DNA from: Myxococcaceae bacterium
GTDB taxonomy: Bacteria > Myxococcota > Myxococcia > Myxococcales > Myxococcaceae
Reading direction: 5' to 3'
Length of the DNA stretch: 64,000 nt
Assembly: GCA_025459425.1 (NCBI GenBank)
Contig: JALOQF010000027.1
Location: forward strand, 20,212 to 84,211
A program made the translations under genes and the position numbers. Positions 15,457 to 25,046 of the stretch are shown here, piece after piece (position 1 is the first letter of the stretch; the number at the start of each line of letters is the position of its first letter). The notes beneath the pieces are model-generated. The model was not told the origin of the DNA and did no database searches. It saw only the letters and a program-made list of their open reading frames with translations.

Positions 15457-16176
15457 TCAGCCGGCGGCCGCCACCTCGCGACAGGCCTCGAGGTCGAACC
15501 CGAAGGTCGACGGGCCCATCGGGTTCATCAACACGCCCTGCGCCACCTGCTGCGCGATGGGGAACAGCTGCGAGCCGTCGACGATGGCGAACTTCACCAG
15601 CCTCCGGTTCTCGTCCGAGCCCGCCGCGAGGAACCGGTCGATGGCGTCGGCTGCCGTGAAGGCCGCGAGCATCGTGCCGCGCTCCGACGGGAGCGTGATG
15701 AGGTTGTGGCCCCTGCCGAGCTCGCCGAAGTACGGCACCGCGTAGCGCTGGTACGCGAGCACGCGGCGGTCGTCTCGTTCGCGCATGGCGCGCTCCACCG
15801 CGACGGCGTGGGCCATGCGGCGCAGCGACGCGAGCTCGTTCGTCTGGACGTGGAACGCGATGGGGTTCGACGGGTCGATGGTGAGGTGGGTGACACGCTC
15901 GTCGTCTTCCCGAAGCGCCTCGTCGAGGTGACGCAGCCGTGCGATGGGCCCAATCGCAGCGGCGTTCAACGCCCGGCACGAAGCCTCGTACGACGCTTCA
16001 CTCGAGAAGGCCCAGATGGCGCCAGGCGCCGCGAGGTCGACCACCATGATGGTCGGCCGAAGCACGCCTGGCGGTCGGGGTACGAGCCACTCGTCGTGGG
16101 CCAGCAGGTGCCGATAGAGGGCGTGCGAAGCCAGCTGGCCGTTGACGTAGGCGAGAATGGCGTCGAGTGGCTTCAC
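15457..16176 (-). CDS. SseB-like domain protein, function unknown
   Basis: The 239-residue cytosolic protein starts from GTG 16176 (MKPLDAILAYVNGQL). The C-terminal half (FTAADAIDRFLA, LVKFAIVDGSQLFP, GVLMNPMGPSTFGFDLEAC) resembles the SseB domain, where short strands and a buried NP/GP segment form a compact alpha/beta fold. The GTG is preceded by AGGTG and overlaps a TGA that closes a short upstream frame (MPRAFADEVLVPEACLAVRQ, 16244-16173). That GTGA overlap suggests it was once the second gene of an operon whose first gene is now mostly gone. A longer version from 16305 would add poorly coding sequence. Confidence 0.6.
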   Translation of the reverse strand: MKPLDAILAYVNGQLASHALYRHLLAHDEWLVPRPPGVLRPTIMVVDLAAPGAIWAFSSEASYEASCRALNAAAIGPIARLRHLDEALREDDERVTHLTIDPSNPIAFHVQTNELASLRRMAHAVAVERAMRERDDRRVLAYQRYAVPYFGELGRGHNLITLPSERGTMLAAFTAADAIDRFLAAGSDENRRLVKFAIVDGSQLFPIAQQVAQGVLMNPMGPSTFGFDLEACREVAAAG

Positions 16177-16349
16177 GTCGGCACCTGGCGCACGGCGAGG
16201 CAGGCTTCGGGCACCAGCACCTCGTCGGCGAACGCTCTGGGCATGGACCGTGACGTGACTCCGGGCCTCACGGGCCGTCAAGTCGCCTCGGTCGACCCAC
16301 CCCATGCCTCCGCGGAAGGAGGCGCTCCCGCCGCAACCCGACGGTGGCG

Positions 16350-16967
16350 TCAGCGCTTCACGCAGCTGACGTTGAAGAAGGGGTAGGTGCCGCCAGCGAC
16401 GGGCTCGTCGACCTCGGAGACCTCGAGCGGGCCGAAGGGGCCGAGCTCACGCTCAATCGACTCCGGGCGATAGAAGAACATCGGCAGGCCCGGTGCACGC
16501 TCGTACCAGTCCTCCCCCAGCCGCGCGCCTTCGCCGCACATGGGCGCACGGGTCGAGATGAGGGTGAACCACATCGCTCCGCCCGGGCGCAGCTGATGGA
16601 ACGCGTCTGCGTAGAGCTTCGCGCGGCCCGCGGCATCGAGGAGGTACGCGAGCCCGTAACAGAAGACGGCGTCGTACCGGGCGTCGTCGAACGGCATGGC
16701 GCCGACGGGCCCGTGGTGAATCGGAAAGCTGAGGCCCAGCGCAGAGCGCGCCTGCGCGATGGCCGACGCCGAAAGCTCGATGCCCGTGACCGCGAGTCCG
16801 CTCTCGAGAAAGAGCTTCGCGTTGCGCCCGTAGCCAACGCCGGGAATCAGCACGTCACGCGCCCGGCGCGCCACGAAGAAGTCACGCGCGAGCAGAGCCG
16901 AGCGGGTCGGCGCCTCGCCCCACATGAGGCGCCTCGAGGCGAAGAGAGACTCCCAGAGCTCGGCCAT
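16350..16967 (-). CDS. Class I SAM-dependent methyltransferase (TPMT-like)
   Basis: The 205-residue protein starts at MAELWESLFASRRLMWGEAP, an entry typical of thiopurine-methyltransferase-like enzymes. SAM motif I is DVLIPGVGYGRNAKLFLE, the acidic residue at the end of strand 2 is in VTGIELSASA, and motif post-I is FDAVFCYGLAYLL-like (DAVFCYGLAYLL). It ends TYPFFNVSCVKR. Small-molecule methylation is likely; the acceptor is unknown. In-frame codons upstream to 17078 look non-coding, so the internal ATG is chosen. Confidence 0.85.
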   Translation of the reverse strand: MAELWESLFASRRLMWGEAPTRSALLARDFFVARRARDVLIPGVGYGRNAKLFLESGLAVTGIELSASAIAQARSALGLSFPIHHGPVGAMPFDDARYDAVFCYGLAYLLDAAGRAKLYADAFHQLRPGGAMWFTLISTRAPMCGEGARLGEDWYERAPGLPMFFYRPESIERELGPFGPLEVSEVDEPVAGGTYPFFNVSCVKR

Positions 16968-17175
16968 GCGCCACGCATACCCAATGCAGCAATGCCTCGT
17001 GCCTTCTTCTGGCGAGGTGACGAGCGACGCGCTCTGCCGGCCGTGCCGAGCGACTCGCGTCGGTCGGCCAGGAAGCACCGCTGGTCGGCGGCGACACGCC
17101 GATGGTCAGCCCCACCTCGAGCGCCGCGCCGAGCGTCCGTACCGTCGAGGCCTCCTCGTCGTCCCCGGAGCGCCC

Positions 17176-17748
17176 ATGCCTCACGATGAACCAGCGTCAC
17201 CCGTTGACCTGCCCTCGCCGGAGCGCGTCCGACCGACCCGGGCCGTTCGCGCGGGTCAGGTCGTCGAAGGGCCCCACACCCGCATCGAGTTCGAGGTCAC
17301 CTCGGCCGACAGCGGTGGGCGGCTGCTCTCGTTCCGCCAGACGTTCCAGCCGGGGCCGTTCTCGCCGCCGGTCCACGTGCACGCCAGCCAGACGGAGCGC
17401 TTCACCGTGGTGAGCGGGCGCCTCGGCGTGCGCGTGGGCGAGGCCGTGCAGGTGCTCGGGCCGGGACAGACGGTCGCAGTCCCACCGGGAACGCCCCACA
17501 CGCTCTGGAACGCCGGCGCCGGGCCCTGCGTGCACCGGGTGCAGCTCGAACCGGCTCGCCGCATGGAGCACTTCTTCGTCGGCATCGTCACGCTCGAAGC
17601 GGAAGGCGCGATTCCACCCCGGCGCCTCTCCCAGTTGGCCCGCCTCGCACGCCTCTTCCTCGACCACGAGAACCGGGTTCCAGGGCTGCCGTGGAGCGTC
17701 TTCAAGGTCGTGTTGCGACTCGTGGCCTTCGTCGGTGGCGCTCGCTGA
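17176..17748 (+). CDS. Cupin-domain protein
   Basis: The 190-residue protein carries both cupin motifs: motif 1 PPVHVHASQTERFTVVSGRL (two His and a Glu as metal ligands) and motif 2 PPGTPHTLWNAG (His ligand). The C-terminal third is helical and hydrophobic (LARLFLDHENR, VFKVVLRLVAFVG). A metal-dependent sugar-, amine- or aromatic-binding role is possible; no substrate can be inferred. The ATG follows GGAG with a 7-base spacer. The 200 bases between it and the methyltransferase contain a weak minus-strand fragment (TVRTLGAALEVGLTIGV) that might be an AtpZ/AtpI-type scrap. Confidence 0.82.
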   Translation: MPHDEPASPVDLPSPERVRPTRAVRAGQVVEGPHTRIEFEVTSADSGGRLLSFRQTFQPGPFSPPVHVHASQTERFTVVSGRLGVRVGEAVQVLGPGQTVAVPPGTPHTLWNAGAGPCVHRVQLEPARRMEHFFVGIVTLEAEGAIPPRRLSQLARLARLFLDHENRVPGLPWSVFKVVLRLVAFVGGAR

Positions 17749-17879
17749 GCGCGCGTGTCGACGACGGCTCGGTTCTCCCGAGCGCTCTTCTGCAGCCGCC
17801 AGCGCGAGAACAGCCCCACTGAAACGGGTGTACAGCCCCACCGCCGAGACGACACAGTGCGCGCCCTCGAGGAGGACAC

Positions 17880-19565
17880 GTGCGCTTGATGACGATGTCG
17901 CGATGGCTGTCGTTGGGGCTGGTGGTGCTGCTGGGCGGCTGTCCCGAGCCCGACATGACGATGATGACGGGCGGCGGGAGCGCGGGCGGTGGCTCGGCGA
18001 CCGGCGGAGGGACGGCTGGCGCGGGCGGCGGCACCGCGACGGCCGGCGCGTTCAACTTCGTCTTCCTCCGCGACTCGTTCTCGTTCGAGAACTACGTCAA
18101 CGAGAACCAGACGCCCGTCATGTTCACCGCGACGAACCTCACCGACGTCGAGGTGCGGCGGCTCTTCGGCCCGACGGCCTGCGCGGAGCCGATGGCCAGC
18201 ACCTGCGTGCTGACCCCCGCGGCCCGGCAGTGGATGCAGACGACCAACGCCGAGATGGCGGGCGGCCACTGCGAGGGCATGGCCGTGCTAAGCGCGCTCT
18301 TCGCCACCGGCACCGTCAACCCGCAGGCCTTCGGTGCGCCGACCGGCTACGGGCTGCAGTTGCCGCAGAACACGCTGCTGCAGCGCGAGATTGCGTACTG
18401 GTGGGCGCTCCAGAGCACCGAGCCCACCATCTCGTCCGAGCGCCGCAAGCAGCGCACGCCGAACGAGGTGCTGGCCGACCTCGCCGCGGGCCTCGACGCG
18501 GGCCGCGCCTACACCTTCGGCCTCTACAAGCGCGACGGGAGCGGCGGCCACGCCAACACGCCGTACCTCATCGAGCCGGCCGACGGCGGCGTCGTGCGCG
18601 TGCGGCTGTACGAGAACAACTTCCCCAACGACGTGAAGGCGCTCGAAATCGACACCGTCGCCAACACCTGGCGCTACGAGGCGACGACGAACCCGCAGAC
18701 GCCGGCCGAGGTGTACGAAGGCGACGCGACGTCGAAGAACCTCACCATCGCCCCGGTGAGCGCGCGCCTCGAGACGCCGGTGTGCCCCTTCTGCGGCGAG
18801 GTGACGATGACGGGCTCGGTGCGCGGCGCCGTCGCCACGACGCGTGAGCTGCAGCTGACGGGCGGCGGCGCGCTGTCGGTCTTCGTGGGCGACGCGGGCA
18901 CGCCTTCCATCTTCCGCGCCGACGGCGGGTGGGTGAACACGCTCGCGCAGGCCACGCTGGGCTCGTCGCGCCGCGGCCCGACGCCGTGGGACGACCCGTT
19001 CGACCCGGTGTTCCGCCTGCCGCTGTCGACGCCGCTGGTGGTGCGGCTCGACGGCGACGACCTGTCGGCACCCGCGCAGGCCTCGGTGTCGATGGTGGCG
19101 CCGGGCTACGCCTTCAGCGTCGAGGGCGTGAGCCTGGACCCCGGCCAGCGCGACACCATCGAGTTCTCGGGCGACGCGCGCCGCGTCTCGTACACCACGC
19201 GCGGGCAGGAGACGCCCGTCATCGAGCTGGGCGTCAGCCTCGAGGGCGACGACTACGTGTTCCAGGTGCTCGCGGGCGCCGAGACCGGCGGTGTCACCGT
19301 GACGCTGGTGAACGACGTGGTGAACGGCGAGCTCATCGTCGACGTCGACGCGCCAGACGGCAACGCGAGCTATGGCGTGATGGTGTACCGCCTGGCCGAC
19401 GACGAAGAGGTGTTCTCGCACCTCGCCAACACCCTCGGCACCAACGAGACGGTCTTCCTCAACTACCGGGCGTGGGCCGGCCAGGGCCAGCCGATGCTCT
19501 TCGAGGTCGACACGAACGGCGACGGCACACCGGACCAGTCGCAGATGGTGACCGACGACCAGTAG
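17880..19565 (+). CDS. Lipoprotein with papain-like cysteine peptidase fold
   Basis: A 561-residue lipoprotein (LLGG-C, Cys21) with a Gly-rich linker to residue 56. The next 200 residues carry a plausible papain-like triad: Cys131 in GGHCEGMAVLSALF, His224 in GGHANTPYLIEP and Asn246 in YENNFPND, followed by NTWRYE. A CPFC pair comes before a beta-rich C-terminal region (about residues 310-561) with Ig-like character ending in an EF-hand-like DTNGDGTPD. It is probably a surface-anchored peptidase or transglutaminase-like enzyme. The GTG at 17880 is chosen because GGAGG lies a few bases upstream; ATGs at 17889 and 17895 are alternatives. Confidence 0.75.
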   Translation: MRLMTMSRWLSLGLVVLLGGCPEPDMTMMTGGGSAGGGSATGGGTAGAGGGTATAGAFNFVFLRDSFSFENYVNENQTPVMFTATNLTDVEVRRLFGPTACAEPMASTCVLTPAARQWMQTTNAEMAGGHCEGMAVLSALFATGTVNPQAFGAPTGYGLQLPQNTLLQREIAYWWALQSTEPTISSERRKQRTPNEVLADLAAGLDAGRAYTFGLYKRDGSGGHANTPYLIEPADGGVVRVRLYENNFPNDVKALEIDTVANTWRYEATTNPQTPAEVYEGDATSKNLTIAPVSARLETPVCPFCGEVTMTGSVRGAVATTRELQLTGGGALSVFVGDAGTPSIFRADGGWVNTLAQATLGSSRRGPTPWDDPFDPVFRLPLSTPLVVRLDGDDLSAPAQASVSMVAPGYAFSVEGVSLDPGQRDTIEFSGDARRVSYTTRGQETPVIELGVSLEGDDYVFQVLAGAETGGVTVTLVNDVVNGELIVDVDAPDGNASYGVMVYRLADDEEVFSHLANTLGTNETVFLNYRAWAGQGQPMLFEVDTNGDGTPDQSQMVTDDQ

Positions 19566-19614
19566 CCGGTTGCCTGCGCAGGCCGGGGGCCGATGCTATT
19601 CGTCCCCGGCCGTC

Positions 19615-21852
19615 ATGGAGCCGTCTCACCGCCTCGTCGCCGAGCTCGGCCCCACCAACACGGGGAAGACGTTTCGCGCCATCGAGCGCATGCTCGAGCA
19701 CGAGTCGGGGATGATGGGGCTGCCGCTGCGGCTGCTCGCGCGCGAGGTGTACGACACCGTCTCGGCGCGCGTGGGCGAGGCGCGGGTGGCGCTAGTCACA
19801 GGCGAAGAGAAGCGCGTGCCGGCGCGCCCGGCCTACTGGGTCTGCACCGTCGAGGCGATGCCGGTGGGTGAGCCGGTCGACTTCCTCGCCGTCGACGAGA
19901 TTCAGCTGTGCGCGCACCGCGAGCGCGGCCACGTCTTCACCGACCGGCTGCTGCATGCCCGGGGGCGCAGAGAGACGTGGTTCCTCGGGGCCGAGACGAT
20001 GGCTCCGGTGCTGCGCGCGCTGCTGCCCGAGGTGACGTTCCGGCGCAGCGAGCGGCTCTCGCGGCTGTCGAGCTTCGGCACGAAGTCCCTCAAGAGCCTG
20101 GCGCCCCGCTCGGCCGTCGTCGCCTTCTCGACGGAGCGCGTCTACGAGCTCGCGCAGGCCTTGCGGCAGCTGCGCGGCGGAGTGGCGGTGGTGCTGGGCG
20201 CGCTCTCGCCGCGCACCCGCAACGCCCAGGTGGCGCTCTACCAGGCGAGGGAAGTCGAATACCTCGTCGCCACCGACGCCATCGGCCTGGGCCTCAACCT
20301 CGACCTCGACCGCGTGGCCTTCGCGTCGCTGTCGAAGTTCGACGGCTTCGAGCAGCGCGACCTCACCGTCGACGAGCTGGGCCAGATTGCCGGCCGCGCA
20401 GGCCGCCACGTGCGCGACGGAGAGTTCGGCACCCTCACCACGGCGCCGGAGCTGTCGCCGAAGACCATCGCCGCCATCGAGGCGCACCGCTTTCCCGCCG
20501 TCGGTCGCCTCGTCTGGCGCAGCAGCGAGCTCGACTTCGGCAGCCCGCGGGCGCTCCTCGACTCGCTCTCGGTGGGCCCGCCCCACGAGGTGTTCAGCCG
20601 CGTCGAGCGCGCCGACGACTTCGACGCCCTCAAGGCGCTGGCCGACGACGTCGAGGTGCTGGCGCTGGCGAACGACCGCGCGGGCGTCGAGCTGCTCTGG
20701 CAGGTGTGCCGCATTCCCGACTTCCGCAAGGGGCTGCTGGGCGAGCACCCGCGCCTGGTGAAGGAGCTCTTCCTGCAGCTTTCCCGCGGCCAGGGCCGGC
20801 TGCGCGACGAGTGGCTGCGCCGGCAGGTCGAGCCGCTCGACGACTTGAAGGGCGACCTCCACACCCTCACCGCGCGGCTCGAGGCCATTCGGACGTGGAC
20901 GTACCTGTCGCACCAGTCGGGCTGGGTGAACGACGCCCAGGCCTGGCAGCAGCGCACCCGCGCCATCGAAGACGGGCTGGGAGACGCGCTCCACCAGCGG
21001 CTCGTCGAGCGCTTCGTGGAGAAGTCGGCGGTGGCCCTGCGGCGCCGGCGCGCGGCGCCCGTGAAGGCGAGCGGGCCCTTCTCGCAGCTCGCGCGGCACC
21101 TCGAGCGCGGCGAGAGCCCGGACGAGTTCGTGCAGCGGGTGGTGGCGGCGCGCCCTGACGCGCTGCACGTCGACGCCCTGGGCGCCCTCTCGTTCGAGGG
21201 TGAGGTGCTGGGCCGCCTGGTGCGCGGGAGCGACCTGCTGACGCCCGCGGTGGCCCTCGTCGACGCCGACGCGTGGAATGGCGGGCAGCGCGCACAGCTC
21301 GAGCGCCGCTTCGCCGCCTCCGCGCGTGACGTCGTGTCCGAGGCGCTGGGCGGCTTCCCGGTGCAGTCCCTCACGGCGGCGGGTCGACCGGCGCCACTGC
21401 GGGCCATCGCGTGGCGCTTCGGGCGGGGCCTGGGCCTCGTGCGCTGGGACGCGGAGCTGCGCGAGCAGGTGCGCCACCTCGACGCCGAGTCCCACCAGCG
21501 CCTCGATGCGCTCGGGGTGCGCCAGGGCGCGCGCTTCCTCGTCGTCGAGCAGGCCACCACGTCGGGCGCGCTGGAGCGCCGCGTGCTGCTGACGGCGCTG
21601 GCCACGGAGCAGCTCCGTCCGCCCGGGGTGCCTCTTGCGCCCGTCGTGCGAGCCGAGGTGCTGGGCGGTGACGTCGAGGCCTGGGGCTACGAGCGCGTCG
21701 GGCCCATGGCGGTGCGCATCGACGTCTTGGAGACGCTCCTCGCGCTGCCCCAGCCAGCGCGCGCCGAGCAGGTCTGTCGACGACTCGGCGTCGACGCAGC
21801 GACGACGCGCTGGTTGCTGAGTTCACTGGGCGGGCCTGCACGGAGTTCGTGA
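19615..21852 (+). CDS. Suv3-like ATP-dependent RNA helicase
   Basis: The 745-residue superfamily 2 helicase starts at MEPSHRLVAELGPTNTGKTF: Walker A is GPTNTGKT (residues 12-19), motif II DEIQ (94-97), motif III-like FLGAETM, motif V ATDAIGLGLNLDLDRVAF and motif VI QIAGRAGR. This order and the GPTNTGKT variant are typical of Suv3, the RNA helicase of the mitochondrial degradosome, and its bacterial relatives. The C-terminal 350 residues are an Arg/Leu-rich helical extension. It probably unwinds structured RNA in turnover or ribosome processing. The gene follows the lipoprotein by about 50 bases on the same strand. The following 280 bases (21853-22132) hold no gene I can support. Confidence 0.9.
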   Translation: MEPSHRLVAELGPTNTGKTFRAIERMLEHESGMMGLPLRLLAREVYDTVSARVGEARVALVTGEEKRVPARPAYWVCTVEAMPVGEPVDFLAVDEIQLCAHRERGHVFTDRLLHARGRRETWFLGAETMAPVLRALLPEVTFRRSERLSRLSSFGTKSLKSLAPRSAVVAFSTERVYELAQALRQLRGGVAVVLGALSPRTRNAQVALYQAREVEYLVATDAIGLGLNLDLDRVAFASLSKFDGFEQRDLTVDELGQIAGRAGRHVRDGEFGTLTTAPELSPKTIAAIEAHRFPAVGRLVWRSSELDFGSPRALLDSLSVGPPHEVFSRVERADDFDALKALADDVEVLALANDRAGVELLWQVCRIPDFRKGLLGEHPRLVKELFLQLSRGQGRLRDEWLRRQVEPLDDLKGDLHTLTARLEAIRTWTYLSHQSGWVNDAQAWQQRTRAIEDGLGDALHQRLVERFVEKSAVALRRRRAAPVKASGPFSQLARHLERGESPDEFVQRVVAARPDALHVDALGALSFEGEVLGRLVRGSDLLTPAVALVDADAWNGGQRAQLERRFAASARDVVSEALGGFPVQSLTAAGRPAPLRAIAWRFGRGLGLVRWDAELREQVRHLDAESHQRLDALGVRQGARFLVVEQATTSGALERRVLLTALATEQLRPPGVPLAPVVRAEVLGGDVEAWGYERVGPMAVRIDVLETLLALPQPARAEQVCRRLGVDAATTRWLLSSLGGPARSS

Positions 21853-22132
21853 CGCCGGCCGAGGGAGTGCTCGGCGTGGTGGCGTGGCTGGGCTGGGCCG
21901 AACACCCGGCCGTCGACGGGATGCGGGCTGAACGCACTGGGCCCGCCCGGACGGAATCCCGAGCACGAGGACCTCGGCAGCAAGCCCCGCGACGGCCCCC
22001 GACATCACCATCGCGCGCCGCACGGTCCGGTCGACATCGATGCTGGCGGCGGTCGAAGCAGGGCTCGGGCCACGCGGAGTCCGATGCCTCCCGCGCCGCG
22101 CACCGCGTCGTCGCTCGACCGACGGGGCTGCG

Positions 22133-24322
22133 TCAGCGGAACAGCGGCAGCACCAGGCCGCCGTACACGTCGCGCACCGACCCGAGGAAGGTGGCGAGGA
22201 ACCGCGCGCGCGCCGCGAGGTCGGCCGACGTTCGGCTCGACGTTCCCCGAATCGTCGACACCTGCCGAGTGAGGTCGCCGAGGTGCGTCTGCACCACGCC
22301 CCGCCCGACGAGCACCTCGCCGCGGTGCACCTCGATGAAGAGCGTCCGCGTGTCGTGGAACAAGTCCGGGCCCGGGTCGTCGACGATGGCCTTGAAGCCC
22401 TCGAGCCGAAAGCGTGTGCCGTCTCGGGCGACGGCCTCGAAGCGGTGGCGCATCGTCAGGCCCTCGGGCGTCTCGACGAAGAGCTGAAAGGCGCCCGCTG
22501 CCACGCTCAGCGGCGCCGGGTCGAGCAGCGCGCACCGCACGGTGCCGAGCGACCGCGCGGTGACGTCGGGCGTGGCGACGAGCGCGTCGACCGAAGGCCA
22601 CTCGACGGTGAGGAGGAACGAGAGGTCGCTCGCGTCGTCGGGGCGCGCGTGGGGCTGGGGGGCCCGCGCGGCCGTGGGGCTCAGCCAGCCCGTCATGCGC
22701 TCGGTGAAACGCACGCCGTCACCCGTCGCCGTTGCCGTCGCAGGAGGCAGCGCCCGCTCGCGCCGGGGCCGAGGCGTGGCGTCGATGATGTGCCTCGCGC
22801 AGCGCTCGGCCATGGCTGCGATGGTCCACGCCGGGTTGGTGCCGAGCGCGCCCTCGAAGACGGAGCCATCACAGACATAGAGGCCCTCGTGCGTCGCGGC
22901 GTCGTTTCCGGCGAAGACCCGGTGCGCGGTGTCGACGACGGCGCTCGCGCCGCTGTGGCCCATGGCGCAGCCACCGAGCGGGTGCGTCGTCAACAGCGGC
23001 GCGCCCGGCAGCCAACGCCAGGCCGGGTTGTCGCGGTGGCTGCCCCCGAGGTGTCGTGACAGCGTCTGCAGCTCCCCCGACACCTTCTGCAGCACTCCGG
23101 CGCGGCCGGCGTCGGGCCAGTCGATTCTCAACCCGTCGCGCCGGAGCGTGAGGCGACCGAGGCCCTCGTCTCCAGCCGTGACGGACCAGGCCACCAGGTG
23201 CTCGACGCGGTGCCCGAGGGCGCCCAACAGGGGGCGCAGCAGCGGCACCAGCGCGCGGGGAATCGCCGTGTCCTGCAGCAGCATCGCTGCGTCGCGGTCG
23301 CGCAGGTCGAACATGCCCAGCAGGGTGGGCCCGACGCGCCCGCTGCTGCGCATGCTCGCCTCGCCCAGCGCGTGCATGACGTCGGCCGTCCCCACCGTGA
23401 AGCCGAGAAAGGTGCCGTTGCCCGAGAAGCGCTGGCCCAGGCGCGACGACACCGGCAGGCCCGCCGCGCGGGAGCGCCACAACACTTCGGTCGAGCCCAG
23501 GCTCCCGCCCGCGAGCACGACGACCCGCGCGCGCACGTGCAGGGGCGTCGCCTCGAAGCGTCGCCGCTGGAAGGCCGGCACGTCGACCTCGACGAGCCAC
23601 CCTGCACCCGACCGGCGAACGGCGCCCACCGTGACGCCCGTGAAGAGCGCCGCTCCATGGCGCGCCGCGTGGCTCAGGTAGTTCGTGTCGAGCGAGCCCT
23701 TCGCGCCCCGGTTGCACCCCGTGATGCAGTTGCCGCAGCCATGGCAGGGCGCCATCGGCACGCCGGCCGCCGAGAGCCCACCTTCGGAGGCGACGGTGAG
23801 TGGCACGGGCCTGAAGCCGAGCCCCGCGCGGGCCAGTACGCTCGAGCGGCGATGGCGGGCCGGGTCCAGAGACACCGGCTGGAGCATGGCCAGCGCTGCG
23901 TCGTAGCCGGCCTCGAGCGCCTCGTCGTCGAGCAGCGCGCGGGGCAGGGCCCGCTCCGGGCGATGGGGCCGCAGCATGACGCCCGCGTTGATGAGCGAGG
24001 TGCCGCCCAGGCCGCTGCCGGTGAGAGCGCCGAGGCCCCGCTCGAAGTGGAACCGGAAGAGCGCATCGGCGGCGCCCACGCGCCAGGCGCCCACGTTCCC
24101 GCTCGACTGACGGACGAGCGCCGTGGCCGTCTCGGGGAACGCGCCCGGCGGCCGCTCCGCGCCGCGCTCGAGGACGGCGACCCGAAGCCCGGCCTCGGCG
24201 AGGCGGGCCGCGATGACCGAGCCGCCGTAGCCGCTGCCCACCACCACCGCGTCGTAGTCACCCTCGAGCTCGGCGGGCGGTCGAGACACACGTTCACGAA
24301 CGACGGACGGGGGCGACACCAT
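22133..24322 (-). CDS. GMC oxidoreductase with ferredoxin-like Cys motif (cholesterol-oxidase-like)
   Basis: The 729-residue flavoprotein has an N-terminal FAD-binding motif VVVGSGYGGSVIAARLAEAG, GSGLGGTSLINAGVM, and C-terminal HPLGGCAMG and GTNPAWTIAAMAER typical of the GMC family. Between them is CHGCGNCITGC (CxxCxxCxxxC), as in GMC long-chain alcohol/sterol oxidase relatives that may bind an iron-sulfur cluster. The last 170 residues form an extra domain (TERMTGWLSP onward) also found fused to cholesterol-oxidase-like proteins. Likely reaction: oxidation of a sterol or long-chain alcohol. The start at 24322 is chosen; an in-frame ATG at 24382 adds 20 residues. Confidence 0.87.
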   Translation of the reverse strand: MVSPPSVVRERVSRPPAELEGDYDAVVVGSGYGGSVIAARLAEAGLRVAVLERGAERPPGAFPETATALVRQSSGNVGAWRVGAADALFRFHFERGLGALTGSGLGGTSLINAGVMLRPHRPERALPRALLDDEALEAGYDAALAMLQPVSLDPARHRRSSVLARAGLGFRPVPLTVASEGGLSAAGVPMAPCHGCGNCITGCNRGAKGSLDTNYLSHAARHGAALFTGVTVGAVRRSGAGWLVEVDVPAFQRRRFEATPLHVRARVVVLAGGSLGSTEVLWRSRAAGLPVSSRLGQRFSGNGTFLGFTVGTADVMHALGEASMRSSGRVGPTLLGMFDLRDRDAAMLLQDTAIPRALVPLLRPLLGALGHRVEHLVAWSVTAGDEGLGRLTLRRDGLRIDWPDAGRAGVLQKVSGELQTLSRHLGGSHRDNPAWRWLPGAPLLTTHPLGGCAMGHSGASAVVDTAHRVFAGNDAATHEGLYVCDGSVFEGALGTNPAWTIAAMAERCARHIIDATPRPRRERALPPATATATGDGVRFTERMTGWLSPTAARAPQPHARPDDASDLSFLLTVEWPSVDALVATPDVTARSLGTVRCALLDPAPLSVAAGAFQLFVETPEGLTMRHRFEAVARDGTRFRLEGFKAIVDDPGPDLFHDTRTLFIEVHRGEVLVGRGVVQTHLGDLTRQVSTIRGTSSRTSADLAARARFLATFLGSVRDVYGGLVLPLFR

Positions 24323-24506
24323 GCGCGCGACGGGTACGGGAGCCGAGCCGCCATGTCGAGGCCGGCACCCAAAAGGTCCCATGACGGTCGCCAGACGCAG
24401 TGACAGACGTGCCGCCGCGGAACAGGCCGGTCACGGAAACGCGCACCTCGCGACACTCACACGATGTGACGGGGGGCCCTGGCTCCGTTCAGGAGGTTTG
24501 GGACTG

Positions 24507-24992
24507 GTGCTTCGCCTTTTCGTCATCGGGGTGCTCTCGCTCATGGGGTGTTCGCGGGCGGTGCCCTGCGCGCCTGAAGACGTCGACCTCGTCGCCCAAC
24601 GATGCAGGGTCGAGCCGTCGGGCAGCCCCACCTACCGGGCATGCCTTCGCGCACGGCTGCCCCGGCCGGAGTCATTCTCGTTCCTCCCGCAGACGGTCGA
24701 GGCCTGTACCCGACGGGGCAGCGGGGCCACGTTTGCGTGCCTGGCCGCTCGCTCCGAGGCCTGCGTCGGCGACGGTGGCGCGGTGGACTTCGACGTCGTC
24801 TCGGCGCTCGCGGCGTCATGTCAGGCCTCTGGCGGCGTGGCATCGTCTGCCCCGACCGAAGCGTGCGAAGCGTCCTGTGAAACTGCGCGACGTGCCTGCG
24901 AAGACGGGTGCCCGACGCCCGACTGGAACACCTGCGCGGCCTGCTCCGAAGCCTGCGCCGTGCGTTTCACCACGTGCACGATGGGGTGCTGA
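24507..24992 (+). CDS. Cysteine-rich lipoprotein, function unknown
   Basis: A 161-residue product starting from GTG 24507 with a strong AGGAGG 10 bases upstream. MLRLFVIGVLSLMGCSRAVP gives a lipobox (LMGC). The mature part has about 15 cysteines in pairs spaced 3-9 residues apart (EACEASCETARRACEDGC, CAACSEACAVRFTTC), so it is probably a disulfide-rich helical surface protein. No known domain is recognised. It lies divergent from the GMC gene. Confidence 0.65.
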   Translation: MLRLFVIGVLSLMGCSRAVPCAPEDVDLVAQRCRVEPSGSPTYRACLRARLPRPESFSFLPQTVEACTRRGSGATFACLAARSEACVGDGGAVDFDVVSALAASCQASGGVASSAPTEACEASCETARRACEDGCPTPDWNTCAACSEACAVRFTTCTMGC

Positions 24993-25046
24993 GTTGTCGC
25001 CACCGATGGGGTTCGGCTACGCCACACCGCGGCCGGGAAGGGACGC

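Noticed and set aside
17080..17184. AtpZ/AtpI-like fragment on the minus strand
   Set aside because: Only about 17 residues look similar; too weak to list as a feature.
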